Positions 11,330 to 22,493 of a stretch of 64,000 bases of DNA are shown in pieces. The notes beneath the pieces were generated by a model, which was not told where the DNA came from, made no database searches, and was given only the letters and a program-made list of their open reading frames with translations. Position 1 is the stretch's first letter. Each line of letters starts with the position of its first letter. The translations under genes and the position numbers were made by a program. The stretch is from Jacaranda mimosifolia (taxonomy: Eukaryota > Streptophyta > Magnoliopsida > Lamiales > Bignoniaceae): positions 17,775,578-17,839,577 of the forward strand of contig CM032131.1 of NCBI GenBank assembly GCA_018894105.1, in the 5' to 3' direction.

Positions 11330-11530
11330 CAAATAAGAGGCATGGCTGCAAGCCACACCTCTTGGGGAAGCTTTCTTTTTTTTGAAAATTCGCAAGAGCA
11401 AGCCACGCCTCTTGCATGGCGGAACAAATTACCAAGAGGCGTGCCTGCCTCTTGGGGAATTTTTTTTTTATTTATTTAAAAAAGCATTGATAGAATTGTC
11501 AAAACCAAGCCACGCCTCTTGGGGTGTACT
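11330..11530. repeat. Left cluster of CCACGCCTCTTG palindromic motifs
   Basis: At least five occurrences of (A)AGAGGCGTGGCT or its complement, alternating in orientation and separated by A/T runs: near 11331, 11350, 11398, 11432 and 11507. Paired arms such as aagaggcatggctg/caagccacacctctt form local hairpins. The mirror cluster is at 13400-13550. Confidence 0.75.
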
Positions 11531-13399
11531 TATACCCCTCGGTTCCACTATTATTAATATTCTCATACTTCTCATTCTCAAACTTACCTTCTCATTCTCA
11601 GACAAAGGGGAGTGCTGGTGTTGTGAGTGCGATAAGTGTAGGAAAAATTGAAGAGGAAAAGCAAAGAGAGAAGGAAGAAGAAGATACAGAGAAGAAGAAA
11701 TTCTGTTTAAAATAATTTGAAATAAGGTGAATTTTAATTTATGTTGTTCAAGATTTTAATTTTTTATTTTTGGTTATTTTATATTATTATTTTTGTATTG
11801 TTAAGATAATATATTGTATTTTTTTTTAATTTTTTACAGTTTGGTTGGAAACCTTAGTTTGTAGGAGGAAGATTTTGACTCACAAATATCAGGTTGGTTT
11901 TTATGTTTTTAAAAGTATTTTAATTTAATTTGTTTACTATTAAGTTTGCCATGATATTGTGATTCGAAAGTTAATTTTAATTTTTAGTTTGAATAATTTG
12001 AAATTGATAGACATGACATTAGTATTAGTTGATATTTATGGTCTTTCCTTTGTAATTATTAATTCATACAAAAGTAAAAAGAAAATAAAAGCGCATGATT
12101 ATGGAGTATCAATATTTTACATTAGTGGTTATTAAGTATTGAAATGCTAATAATTTTTTATTAATTTTTAATAAATTTATATTAAGTTAGAAATTTAAAA
12201 CTAAATAATTAAATTAATCCATATTAAGTGAATTTTTTTAAAGAAATTATGAATGTTATATATATATATATATTTAAAAAAGTTATACCTCTTATAAATT
12301 ATGTGTATCACATTTTACAGATTACTTATATATTTTAATTATATTGTAATTATATTAGTTTATATACAATATATAGTGTGATTTTTGTTAATTTCAAGCA
12401 ATTGTGATTTTTGTTATATTTCACTTACATACTTAAAAAATAAATCCCACACATTGTTCTTTAATTAAGTAGTGAGTATTACATATTAGACGCATAAAAA
12501 TAAAATATATCTAGCATTATAAGCCAATATTCCGGCTCTGTCTTAGGAAGTAATTGAAAAGCAAATTTGAACTTTAATGAGTTGCAAGAATTAATAAAAA
12601 TGATACATGATATTAATCATTTTCATCCGAGATGTATTGGCATTGATAATGAACGTTTATTTCTCTCAATAACCATGTGTATCCACGCTCAAAAAATGGA
12701 TCATCTCCCATTTTTGAGTTCAAATCTAAAAGATAGAAAAAAAACATTGATGAAGTAATGTGAATTGTGGCTTACGTATTTATTAGTGGAATAGGTAAAT
12801 AAGACTCAACACGTACAACATTATGTGATAGTTTCTCATGCCATAATAATAACCTACCTTGAAATTACAAGCATCACTTAATGATTACAAGATATGATAA
12901 TTCTTGATTAATATATTAATATATAATCATGTACTGAGGTTTTACATACCTATTTTGGCCAAGGTTATTTACAATCATCCTTTCATGAGTCAATATATTA
13001 CATCAATTGAAGTAAACATAGAGTATAGTAAATTTATAAAAATATGTCTCAATCACTTGAATTTTATCAAATAATAAATTTATAAAATATTTTAAAATTT
13101 TATACAACATATTTAGGGCTCACTTTTAATATTTTGAAAAAATTAATTATTCAAATTTTAAATATAAAATAACATATTCTAAATTAAGTTTTTATAATAT
13201 AACTTTTATTACTCTAAAATAAATAAAAACTATTTTTTAATAAATATAATATACACACAATATTAGGCCTGATGTCAGCCCTAACGAATTCTAACATCAG
13301 TCAATGAAACATCCTTTAAAACAATAAATTCAGCAAATAAATTAAAAAAAATAAATTAAACCAAGTCCAAGAGGACTTCTTGGCTATTTAAAAAAAAAA

Positions 13400-13550
13400 C
13401 AAAAAATCCCATGCAAGAGGCGTGGCTTGTAGCCACACCTCTTGCGATTTTAAAAAAAAAAAAAAAATTGCTTCCCCGAGAGCAAGCCACGCCTCTCATT
13501 TGTTTACTTAAATAAAAAAAAACAGCGGGACTTGAAGGCGTGGCTGCCTT
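13400..13550. repeat. Right cluster of CCACGCCTCTTG palindromic motifs
   Basis: gcaagaggcgtggcttg, agccacacctcttgcg, gcaagccacgcctctc and gaaggcgtggctg lie within 150 bp. The GC-rich words stand out sharply from AT-rich surroundings and mirror the left cluster. Confidence 0.75.
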
Positions 13551-13630
13551 ACACTAGTTTTACAAAAACCCCACAAATGCGCTAGTTTTGTAAAAATTTT
13601 ACAAAACTGCATTATTTTTATAAATTGGCC

Positions 13631-14229
13631 ATGGTTTGAACGAAAAAATGTGGTTGGTTTTGTGGAGTAAGAAATTGAAGTTGGGAATTTGTATGCTCTT
13701 TGGCTTTGACCGGTGAGCATTTTCCGTTTGGGTGGAAAAACACGGACCAGTTGGATGGCGCCATATGGAGTATAGCGTGGGAACTAAGTTAGATAAAATA
13801 TCAGTATTATATATAGGCACAAGCGGTTGTTGCACAGGATTTTCCTATGCATAAATATTTTTTGAGTGTTTGAATAATATGATTCTTCTAATATTTGAAT
13901 GATTGTTGAAATTGTGGAAGTTGGGAGTTATGGTTCTTGTAAGTGTTTGTGAGAATTGTAAGAATGGTACGATTTTTGTAAATATTTAGTGGGCTAGTGA
14001 ATTTCATAAAAAGCATTATTAATTTAACTTAATTATTAAAATATTCCTAAAGAAAATTCAATGGATAAACTTGAGATATTAAAAAAATTGATATCCAAAC
14101 TATTTTCACATGTCGAATTCTTCATTTTACCCTTAAAATTAAATTGTCTATTTTAGTTGTTGAAGTAAGTTAAGGGTATTTTTAGTAAAAATTCAAAAAT
14201 TGCTTCCAATTTAGACACAAAAAGCCATT
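13631..14229. other. Intergenic, no feature seen
   Basis: AT-rich DNA between the inverted-repeat element and the Helitron-like region. No coding or RNA gene pattern found. Confidence 0.5.
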
Positions 14230-15208
14230 TCTTTTTATAATAGTATAAATATATTAATAAAGAGTTTGATTAATTTGGTTTGTTTTCTTATATTTTGTTC
14301 AAAATATCCTCATTTTCTTTCGTAAATCCTCATATTTATATAAAATAGCTACCATCCCGCTAGTACAACCAAACCTAACATATACAGAAAGGTTATATAT
14401 GTTACATGAATGAGTTTATCATTAGTGTGATTGATTATTTTTTTATTGTAGTAATTATTGTCAAACTACTTGTATTCTGTAGTTATATCATCAGTTTTCA
14501 CTTTTATTAAATGCATAGATATCGAGTGTGCATCGACTGCTCGTTATATATAAAACACTAAAGTTTTAGTGGTATGTTTTCAAATTAATTGATAAAAATA
14601 GCCCTATTTTAAAAAACAATGGTAAGGTAGTTTTTCTTTTCTTCTTTCCCTTTCTAACTTTTTTGCTTTCTAATTATTTATTTTTCTTCAATTATTTATT
14701 CTTTCTTAAATTTTTCTTTTGATTTATTCTAAAATTCAATATATTACAATTATTAAAAAATTATAGTATTATATTAACAAAGGTAATGAATTTCAAGCTA
14801 TAAAAATTTTAGCATATGCATTGAATATGTCAAAATTACTAGTATTAATTTATTATTTTGTTTCGTCACTCACATTGCAATTATAACTAAAATATATACT
14901 ATACATATATGTATATATACTATTTATAAAGTATCATCGGCCCATTTTGGTTTGTTTTTAAGTAATGTGTCTAAAGTAGCCTCACTTTTGCTTTTCTAAT
15001 CCTTATAACTATTACTATGTAACTACTATAATTTAAAGTCCACACATTTTATGACCCACAATTACCATTTTACCAATAATGTTATTTACAAAAAAAATTA
15101 AATAAATACATCAAAAATATTAAAATAATATTATATAAAAAATAAATAAATATTTTATTTTATACTACAGAATTTTTAGCACATATATCAAATGTGTTAA
15201 ATTGCTAG
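14230..15208 (+). mobile_element. Cluster of short Helitron-like elements
   Basis: Two segments end with the Helitron-type 3' signature, a small hairpin followed shortly by CTAG and then T. The first has stem GCATAT/ATATGT at about 14811-14830 and CTAG at 14839-14842. The second has stem GCACAT/ATGTGT at 15179-15197 and CTAG at 15205-15208. Both are preceded by related sequence with TTTTGGTTTGTTTT (about 14272 and 14946) and 'cactaaagttttagtggtat'-like words near 14560 and 15225. No Rep/helicase is encoded. The 5' TC ends are not certain. Helitron assignment is inferred from ends only. Confidence 0.4.
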
Positions 15209-15988
15209 TATATATAAAGGTTGAGGGTTTTAGTGGTATATTAGTTTATTAGCTGACAAAATTAACTTCATTTTAAAAGAAAACTAGTGATCGTGCGACA
15301 TTGAATAAAAGAACGTGCATGAATTAGTCTTACTACTTACAATATTAGTATTAATTATAATGATAAATAAAAGAACACTCAATTTTGAAAAAATATAAAT
15401 AAATAAGAATGTAATTTTAATAATAACTACATCGTATATATTCAATATTAATTTCATTAATATTAATCCATGTGATAACAAATAATTTCTTTGTTAGTTC
15501 AACAATCTAAAAAGATAGAAAATCTATCACCAAATAATTGTTGCTTTCTCTTTTCTCAACGTTACAGGATCTCATCAACTATTGAGCATCTAAGTTTTTT
15601 TCTTAGACTTTTTACCCAATTGCTGCAGACTAAATAGAGATCAATTAAAAAAAGTTAATTTTATGGGATTAAATTTAGGGGGAATACTTGATTTGTTCGC
15701 TTATCGCGATAGGGAAAAAAGGAAAGTAGGGAGAAGAAAAGAAAAATACTAGAGATAGTAGTTACTATCATTGATAAGTAAAATTATAATTGAAATCTTA
15801 AAATTTTTCTTCATTCCTTAAAATATTCAAAGGTATGGTTAGTATATCAAAAATCAGTGTAGCAATGCTAAAATTGACATTCTATGAGTGTAAGGCTCTT
15901 TCTTTTTCATTTATATTTGTACTTCTATGGTTACTATATAAAAAGAGCAAGTCATTTGACACTTATAAATGACAGTTTTTGTACTGGA
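15209..15988. other. Intergenic, no feature seen
   Basis: AT-rich sequence between Helitron-like ends and the copia LTR. A short duplication of the 'gttttagtggtatat' word occurs at 15225; nothing else was recognised. Confidence 0.45.
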
Positions 15989-16304
15989 TGTTAAAGAAAG
16001 ATGCAAAGTTGATTAAGTCAGTCTGAATTTTAATGAGTTTGGTATTATGTCTGTTAGAGGTATTTTAGTATTTGAGTTAGTCAAAAATGTTATCCAAATA
16101 ATTAGTTTGTTAGTGGGGATTAGCTTGTTAGTGGGCCAAGATACAAGCTATAGTTGTTTTTTATGTAAGCTTATATAAAGGCACTTTACATTTGTTTTTA
16201 ATCATTCAATTTTCAATGAGTAATAAAGAAAAGCACATTCAATTTTCAATGAGTAATAAAGAAAAGCACTTTGCTTTAATTCCTTTCCTTTGTTCTGTCC
16301 ACCA
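15989..16304 (+). repeat. 5' LTR of copia element
   Basis: Starts TGTTAAAG and matches 20311-20612. It has a TATATAA box at 16172-16178 and AATAAA-like signals in a perfect 33-bp tandem duplication (16204-16236 and 16237-16269) that the 3' LTR lacks. Confidence 0.88.
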
Positions 16305-16308
16305 ATTT

Positions 16309-16326
16309 TGGTATCGGAGCTAGGTT
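16309..16326 (+). other. Primer-binding site, initiator tRNA-Met type
   Basis: TGGTATCGGAGCTAGGTT differs at two positions from the usual copia site TGGTATCAGAGCCAGGTT, complementary to the 3' end of initiator tRNA-Met. It starts four bases inside the LTR. Confidence 0.85.
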
Positions 16327-16417
16327 GGGTCCATTGGGTATTGAGTGAAATTGTTTTTGGGCCTTTAAGGGAAACACGAGAGAGTGCTTTTTGGCTTTGA
16401 AGAGAGCTATAGAGAGA

Positions 16418-17290
16418 ATGGTAGCAGCAGCTTGGTTTTCTTCTTCACAACCACTCATACCTATTTTCAATGGTGAGAAATGCGAGTGGTGGAGGATCAA
16501 AGTGAAGACATTGGTCAGAACGCAGTAGCTATAGAACTTGGCGGAGTATGGGTTCATTGATATATTAGAACCCAATGAAGAAGAAATGGAGAGGTTTAAA
16601 CAAACCAAAAAGAGGGATCCCAAAGCATTGTTCATTCTCCGGCAAGCAGTACATAACACTATTTTCTAACGGATTACAACAGCTATAACGTCAATGGTAG
16701 CATGGTCAATTCTGCAGAAGGAGTTCCAAGGTGATTCAAAGGTCATTGTGGTGAGATTGTAATCACTAAGATGTGACTTTGAAATGTTACTTATGAAGAA
16801 TGGTGAATCAATTACTAACTTTTTGTCATGAGCAATGGCAATAGCCAGTCAGATGCGCTCCTACAGTGAGCAAATTTTGGTGTTGTGAAAGTTTTGAAAA
16901 TCTTGACTACAAAATTTGACCATGTAGTAGCTACCATAGAAAAAGCTAAGGATCTATCAGTTTTTTTCGTTAATGAACTCATAGGATCTCTTTAAGCTCA
17001 TGAGGCGAGAATCAATAGATCACTTGAAAAAAATGAAGAGAAAGCATTTAAAGTGAAGGAGACAGCCACCAAACATGGAGAAAGAGACCGTTTAGCAAGC
17101 AGGGGTCGAGAAAGATGAGGATTTTGTGGTGGTCGTGGTAATAATAGAGGTAGAGGAAGGAAAAATGAAGAGCAAAAGTAGTACAATGAACAAGGTAACA
17201 TGAAAAGTGGTATACAATGTTACAATTGCAAGAGATACGGGCATATAAAAGCTTATTGTTTGTTTAAACATCAGAAAATGAATTTTACAG
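16418..17290 (+). pseudogene. gag: copia gag with CCHC zinc knuckle
   Basis: Translation from the ATG at 16418 starts MVAAAWFSSSQPLIPIFNGE, then CEWWRIKVKTL, the usual copia gag start with Trp-Trp. Several in-frame stops follow (first at about 16526). An Arg/Gly-rich stretch (about 17100-17165) and the knuckle CYNCKRYGHIKAYC (17218-17259) close the gag. The protein would package element RNA. Confidence 0.8.
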
Positions 17291-17751
17291 CAGAAAATGA
17301 AGAGGAAAACAAGCTTTTTATGGCTTGTATTGATATTAACCATAAGCCAAGTGATTTGTCGTTTGTGGACAGTGGTTGTTCGAATCATATGACGGACACC
17401 AAATCGTTGTTCAAGGAGCTTGATGAGACACAAAGGATAACGGTGCAGCTTGGCAACAAAAATGAGATGCAAGTTGAAGGAAAAGGCACGGTGAGAGTTG
17501 ACACTAGCCATGGCAAAGTAAAAGTGTTGGACAACGTTCAATTTATACCTAATTTAGGATACAATTTATCAAGTGTTGGACAATGGATGGCAGGTGGCTA
17601 TTCGATTTTATTTGATGATGATGCATGTGTCATTAAAAATAAGAAGTCAAGCCAAAAAGTTCATGCCAGCATGACTACAAACAAGATGTTCCCATTGGAT
17701 ATTTCTAACTTGGAGAATTTTGCTCTCACTGCAAGTGTAAAGGATGATTGA
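17291..17751 (+). pseudogene. copia protease
   Basis: Continuous with the zinc knuckle in one 183-residue frame from 17200. The aspartic protease motif FVDSGCSNHMTD is at about 17361-17396, with DSG in place of DTG as is common in copia. It ends LDISNLENFALTAS before a stop at 17749. The active-site Asp is intact. Confidence 0.8.
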
Positions 17752-18640
17752 AAGCTATGGCATTTGAGGTGTGGGCATTTAAATATCAATGGCCTGAAAT
17801 TGCTAAGTGGTAAATGTATTGTTCTTGGACTACCAAAAATTGGCTCTCTTAATTTATGTGAAAGGTGCATTTATGGAAACAAACTAGGAAGTCGCTTCCC
17901 ATTGGAAAAGCATAGAGAGCTTCTAAATGCTAGAATTAATTCATGCTAATTTATGTGAGCCTATGCCAACTAAGTCCTTAGGTGGGAATCGTTATTTCTT
18001 GTTGTTTTCTGATGATTACAGTCGCCTGAGTTGGATATATTATCCAAAAAACAAGTCAAAAACTTTTGAGAAATTTCAGAAATTTAAAGCCTTGGTGGAA
18101 AAGCAATATGGCGACTACATCAAAGTTCTCCGTACAGATAGAGGTAGAGAGTTTGTGTTCAAAGAATTTAATTCATTTTGTGAAGAAAAGGCATCCAAAA
18201 GGAGTTAACAACTCCTTACACTCCGGAGCAAAACGGTGTCACTAAGCAAAAAAATTGAATCATTGTGGAGATGGTAATAAGCATGTTATAAGTAAGGGAG
18301 CTCTTAAATCAATTTTGGGCAGAAGTTGTATCAACATATGTCTATTTGTTAAATCTCTCACCGACAAGGTTTTTCATGAAAAAACTCCATATGAAGCTTG
18401 GCATGGAAAGAGACCAAATGTAAGTCATTTACAAGTTTTTGGGTATGTTGCTTATGCTTTGGTCAATTCTCAAGTTCGTCAAAAACTTGATGAAAAATCT
18501 AAAAAATGCATTTTTATTAGTTATTGTACTCAATCCAAAGCATATAGATTGTATAACCCTCTTAGTGGTAAGATTTTAATCAGAAGGGATGTAATATTTG
18601 ATGAAAATACAAGTTAGGATTGGGGTGAAGAGCAGATACA
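17752..18640 (+). pseudogene. copia GAG-pre-integrase and integrase
   Basis: The pre-integrase block (RCGHLNINGLKLLS, then CERCIYGN, from 17764) leads into the integrase core (HANLCEPM, YFLLFSDDYSRLSWIY, LRTDRGREFV, TPYTPEQNGVT). The first catalytic residue, normally Asp in H-x-D-L-C-G-P, is Asn, so this copy looks catalytically dead. Stops at 17947 and 18206 break it. The C-terminal part (18255-18617) contains TPYEAWHGKRPNVSHLQVFG. Confidence 0.83.
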
Positions 18641-18859
18641 ACAAGAGATCCCTATGCCCATTGAAGTCTCCCCAGATGAAAGACAAGAGCCAATTCCAAC
18701 AAGCTCACTCATTAGCTCATCGACAGCATCAACAAGTTCGTCGACTTCAACAACACCAAGTAGCGACTCTTCAGATCCACAAGGGCCAAAAAGTCGAATC
18801 CCAAATATGCTGATGATATATATACATCTTGTCAATTTGCTCTTACTGTTTCAGATCCC

Positions 18860-19835
18860 CTACAATATGAAGCAGCAACAGCAAAAGTAGAATGGCATAA
18901 AGCAATAGTGGCATAGATGAAATCCATCAAAAAGAATGAAACATGAGAGATGGTGGATTTACTAAAAGGCAAAAATGCAATTGGCTTGAAGTGGGTGGTT
19001 AAGACAAAATTGGTTGCAGATGGAAGCATACAAAAGGACAAAGCTTGTCTTGTGGCAAAAGGTTATGCGCAGCAATATGGTGTTGATTCAGAAGAAACCT
19101 TTTCTCCAGTAGCTCAGTTTGAAACAGCAAGGCTTGTTCTAGCATTTGTTGTACGATTTCAATGGCCAGTTTATAAATTTGATGTCAAGTTAGCTTTCGT
19201 CAATGGAGACCTACAATAAGAGGTTTATATAGCACAACCACAAGGTTTCATAAAGAGGGAAACGAAACAAAGATGTATAAGCTAAAAAAAAGCATTGTAT
19301 GGATTAAAGCAGGCTCCTCGAGGTTGGTACAGCAGGATCGATGTGTATTTTCAACAAAAGGGGTATATAAGAAGTGCGAACGAGCCAACCTTGTTTGTCT
19401 TTACATTGATGATATCATTTATACTCTCTTATGGATGAGTTTAAGTCTCAAATGATGAATGAGTTTGAGAAGTGATATAGGTGTATTGCATTATTTCCTT
19501 GGCCTTGAGGTCCATCAACATAAAGATGGAATTTTTATTTCACAACCGAAATATGCTAGGGACCTACTCAGTAAGTTTGGCATGCTTAATTGCAAGCTTA
19601 CATCTATACCCATGAAAAAGAGATGGAAGATGCTAGAAGGTTCAGAAGCTTGGTTGGAGGTTTGATTTATCTAACTCACACTACACCCGATATTGCATTT
19701 CCCGTTGGTGTTAGTTCCACATTTGTGCAACAACCTTCGAAGTTTCATTGTGGAGCAGCAAATAGGGTCTTGCGTTACATTGCTGGGACTTTGGAGTATG
19801 GTATTTGGTACTCAAAAACTTCTAATTTCTGATTA
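18860..19835 (+). pseudogene. copia reverse transcriptase
   Basis: The RT starts LLKGKNAIGLKWVVKTK, then CLVAKGYAQQYGVD, ETFSPVAQFETARLVLA, VYKFDVKLAFVNGDLQ. The catalytic box is YIDDII (about 19405). It continues to YFLGLEVHQHKDGIFISQPK, then the VGGLIYLTHTTPDIAFPVGV block. Stops at 19217 and 19453 and a shift near 19650 split it. Confidence 0.85.
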
Positions 19836-20323
19836 TGTGGGTTTACGAATAGTGATTGGGCAAGTTCATTGAAGATAGACGAAGTATTTCAACAAATGTT
19901 TTCACTCTCAGTTCAAGAGTGATCACTTGGAGTTCAAAAAAGCAAGTTATAATAGCACTATCAACCTTAGAAGCTAAGTACGTTACAACAACTTCAGCAA
20001 CTTGTCAAACCATTTGGCTAAGAAGGGTTTTAGCAGATCTTCAACAAGAACAAAAGGGAGCGACAAAGATATTTTGTGACAACAAGGGAGCTATCTCCAT
20101 GACAACGAACCTAACATTTCATGGCAAAACGAAGAATATTGATGTCCTATATCATTTTATTCATGATTTAGTTGCAAAACAAGAGACAGTTTTGAAATAT
20201 TGCAGCACCCAAGAGCAGCTGGCTGATGTACTGACGAAATCTTTGTCAAAAGAGAAGTTCTGCTATTTTAGAGCTTTACTTGGTGTGTGTGACTTTGAAT
20301 CAAGGGGGAGCATTAAAGATTGA
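19836..20323 (+). pseudogene. copia RNase H and C-terminus
   Basis: RNase H block from the shifted start ITWSSKKQVIIALSTLEAKY (S-T-x-E-A-K/E-Y motif) through IFCDNKGAISM to the usual copia end QLADVLTKSLSKEKF and LLGV. It is one open frame from 19856 to 20323 and meets the polypurine tract CAAGGGGGAG at 20301-20310. Confidence 0.83.
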
Positions 20324-20612
20324 TTCAAAGTTGATTGAGTAAGTCCGAATTTTAATGAGTTTGGTATTATGGTCTATTAGAGTTGTTTCCAGTATTTGCA
20401 TTAGTCAAAAACGTTATCCAAATAACTAGTTTGTTAGTGTGGATTAACTTGTTAGTGGGGATTAGCTTGTTACTGGGCCGAGATACAAGCTATAGTCGTT
20501 TTTTATGTAAGCCTATATAAAGGCACTTTACATTTGTTTTTAATCATTCAATTTCAGTTAGTAATAAAGATAAACACTTTGCTTTAATTCCTTTCCTTTA
20601 TTCTGTCCAACA
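20311..20612 (+). repeat. 3' LTR of copia element
   Basis: Begins CATTAAAG where the 5' LTR has TGTTAAAG, so its TG has mutated to CA, and ends CCAACA. TATA box 'tatataaaggcac' near 20513. Lacks the 33-bp duplication of the 5' LTR. Confidence 0.86.
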
Positions 20613-20865
20613 CATAGTACACCAAAATGTTATTTATCAAAAATATCCTCAAGATAATACATGTATTCTTATAATTTCATACATTAATTTAGAATTACAT
20701 ACATTCAGTCAGATAAGTGTCGGTACCCACTATATCTTAACCATCTTCTTCCACCATTGCAAAGTGCATTATACATTCTTCTCAATTCATTTCCACTAAA
20801 TTTAAAAGCCTCCATGCTTATATGTTATTTTATGGTGCCAAAATCAAATAAATTTTGTTACTTCT

Positions 20866-21658
20866 TGTAGACATATTAATTTTGACAAATTGAGAAGTGA
20901 CATGCGTAAAATAATATATTATACATTAATTTAAAATTTCTATTTATATTTTGGGTTTTATTAAATTTAATTTCAAAAGATAAATAGTTCATTTTAATTA
21001 ATACTTTAGAATTTATTTTATGCTCAAATCAAATATTGACAAGTGTCAAAGATGAAGTGTATATATCTAAGAACCAATCAAATCAAACATATTTGATATT
21101 ATCTATTGATTTCTGAATTATTTCTTGATATTTGATATTATCTCTTGATATCTTATCTTGATAATTTGATATTTTCTCTTAATAACTGATATTATCTTAT
21201 CAAAGAGATAATCATCAAAGAAGTTCAAATCAATCTGGAAGCCTCCCATCAAACATTTATATAAAAAGGGTGATGAAAACTCATTCGAAACACAACATAA
21301 ATCCTAGCAAGTGAGAGAAACTTTGAAGGAGTCGAGGAATTCTCTCCAACAAATTCAAAGAGATCCACAACATTCTAGGCGTTTTTCGCAGAACTCATCA
21401 TATTTTGGTATTTGATTTGAGATTAAGGTGCGAAGCTCTCAAATTAGTGTTATTTTCTTCAAATCAATTCAAAGAGATCCACGGCATTTAAGGTGTTTTT
21501 CGCAGAGCTCATTAAATTTCAAGATCATATTTAGAAGGGAAAAATCAGAAGATAGATTAGAGATTAGATCCACAAATGATAAGTTCTAATTTCATTTTAC
21601 TTGTACGATTTTTCTTATCTTGTAATTTATTTTTGCAAATAAAGAAATTTGCGCTTAT
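20866..21658 (+). repeat. 5' LTR of gag-only gypsy element
   Basis: Begins TGTAGACATATTAATTTTGAC. It matches 27426-28205 for about 790 bp. It contains a run of roughly 18-bp units around TTGATATYTGATATTATC (21090-21200), a TATA-like 'atataaaaagg' near 21260, and the repeated phrase 'agatccac(a/g)(a/g)catt' twice. The 3' border is approximate. Confidence 0.82.
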
Positions 21659-21729
21659 AAATTTCTAACACGTCCAGTGGGACAATCTTTACCTCTCATC
21701 TCTTTTCTTCATCAAGATTGAAGTATCAA

Positions 21730-22493
21730 ATGGCCATCAACAAGACTACTACATTGAAAATTACTACCTCAAATTCTTCAAGTGCTGGCGTCATCACAAA
21801 AAGTATATCTAAGAAGTTGCAATCATCTTCGAATGTAGCTCCTTCGCTTGCTTGGGAAAAGGTGTTGCTGTATTTTATTGATATGAATGAAGATAGTGGA
21901 GACTTAAAGGAACAATCCGCAACATTCATTCCCCACTCAACATCAAATTCTTTTAGCATGGCAACAGTGATGGTGACAAGTGCTAAAACTTTGGATGAAC
22001 AAATTGCAAATTTGACGAGGGCCACTGAAAGACTCATGAAGCATATCCAATAGCAAGACTTTCAAATCTCCAAATTGATGAACAAAGTGAACAATCTTGA
22101 TGCCAGTTGCATAGTAGAGAAATAAATTAAGGCTGAGGACAAAGGCGATACATCCATAAAGAAATAGTCAGCTGAAGATGAAAAGACTACAAATAAAGAA
22201 CTACAAGTTTCCACTAATGGGCTAATTCCCATTAACCTATTGAAAGAGTTTATCATGTGGACTATTAAAAACAAGCTTGAAAGCTCTAAGTCGTCTATGA
22301 CTTATTCTAAACCATATACTCAAAGGATTGAAAACTTGAAGATGCTAATTGGTTAGCAGCCTCCAAAGTTTCAGCAATTTGATTTCAAGAGCAACCTAAA
22401 ACAACACGTGGCTAATTTCATTTAGACTTGTAATAATGTTGGAACATATAGAGATCATTTGATCAAGCAATTTATTCGATCATTAAAGGATAA
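21730..22493 (+). pseudogene. gag: gag, 5' part (gag-only gypsy element)
   Basis: ATG at 21730 (MAINKTTTLK). After a Ser/Thr-rich start and a coiled-coil-like TLDEQIANLTRATERL, in-frame stops occur at 22051, 22123 and 22168. It then reads the conserved gypsy gag block YSKPYTQRIENLKM, PPKFQQFDFKSNLKQHVANF, TCNNVGTYRDHLIKQFIRSL and KDN at 22493. The next codons (A-F-D) resume after the solo LTR at 25288. Confidence 0.8.

Larger units (their letters stand above)
11214..13630. mobile_element. Non-autonomous DNA element with long inverted terminal repeats (MULE/foldback type)
   Basis: The left end GGCCCAATTTATAAAAATAA and the inverted right end TTATTTTTATAAATTGGCC begin arms that match for at least 185 bp, with an extra 20-bp block in the right arm. 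The arms share AAAATTAGCGCA/TGCGCTAGTTTT and the motif caagccacgcctcttg. The interior (about 11540-13370) is AT-rich, with only short frames (for example 12567-12758) and no transposase. Long inverted arms and lack of coding capacity suggest a Mutator-like or foldback element. No 9-11 bp target duplication is visible (gggtgatta versus atggtttga), so class and exact ends are inferred. Confidence 0.65.
15989..20612 (+). mobile_element. Ty1/copia LTR retrotransposon (decayed)
   Basis: Complete layout on the plus strand: LTR 15989-16304, initiator-Met primer site 16309-16326, gag, CCHC knuckle, protease, integrase, RT, RNase H, polypurine tract 20301-20310, LTR 20311-20612. Integrase before RT defines copia. 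Every domain is interrupted by stops or shifts, so it is a fossil. Flanking pentamers (CTGGA versus CATAG) do not match; either the duplication has mutated or a boundary is a few bases off. Confidence 0.93.
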
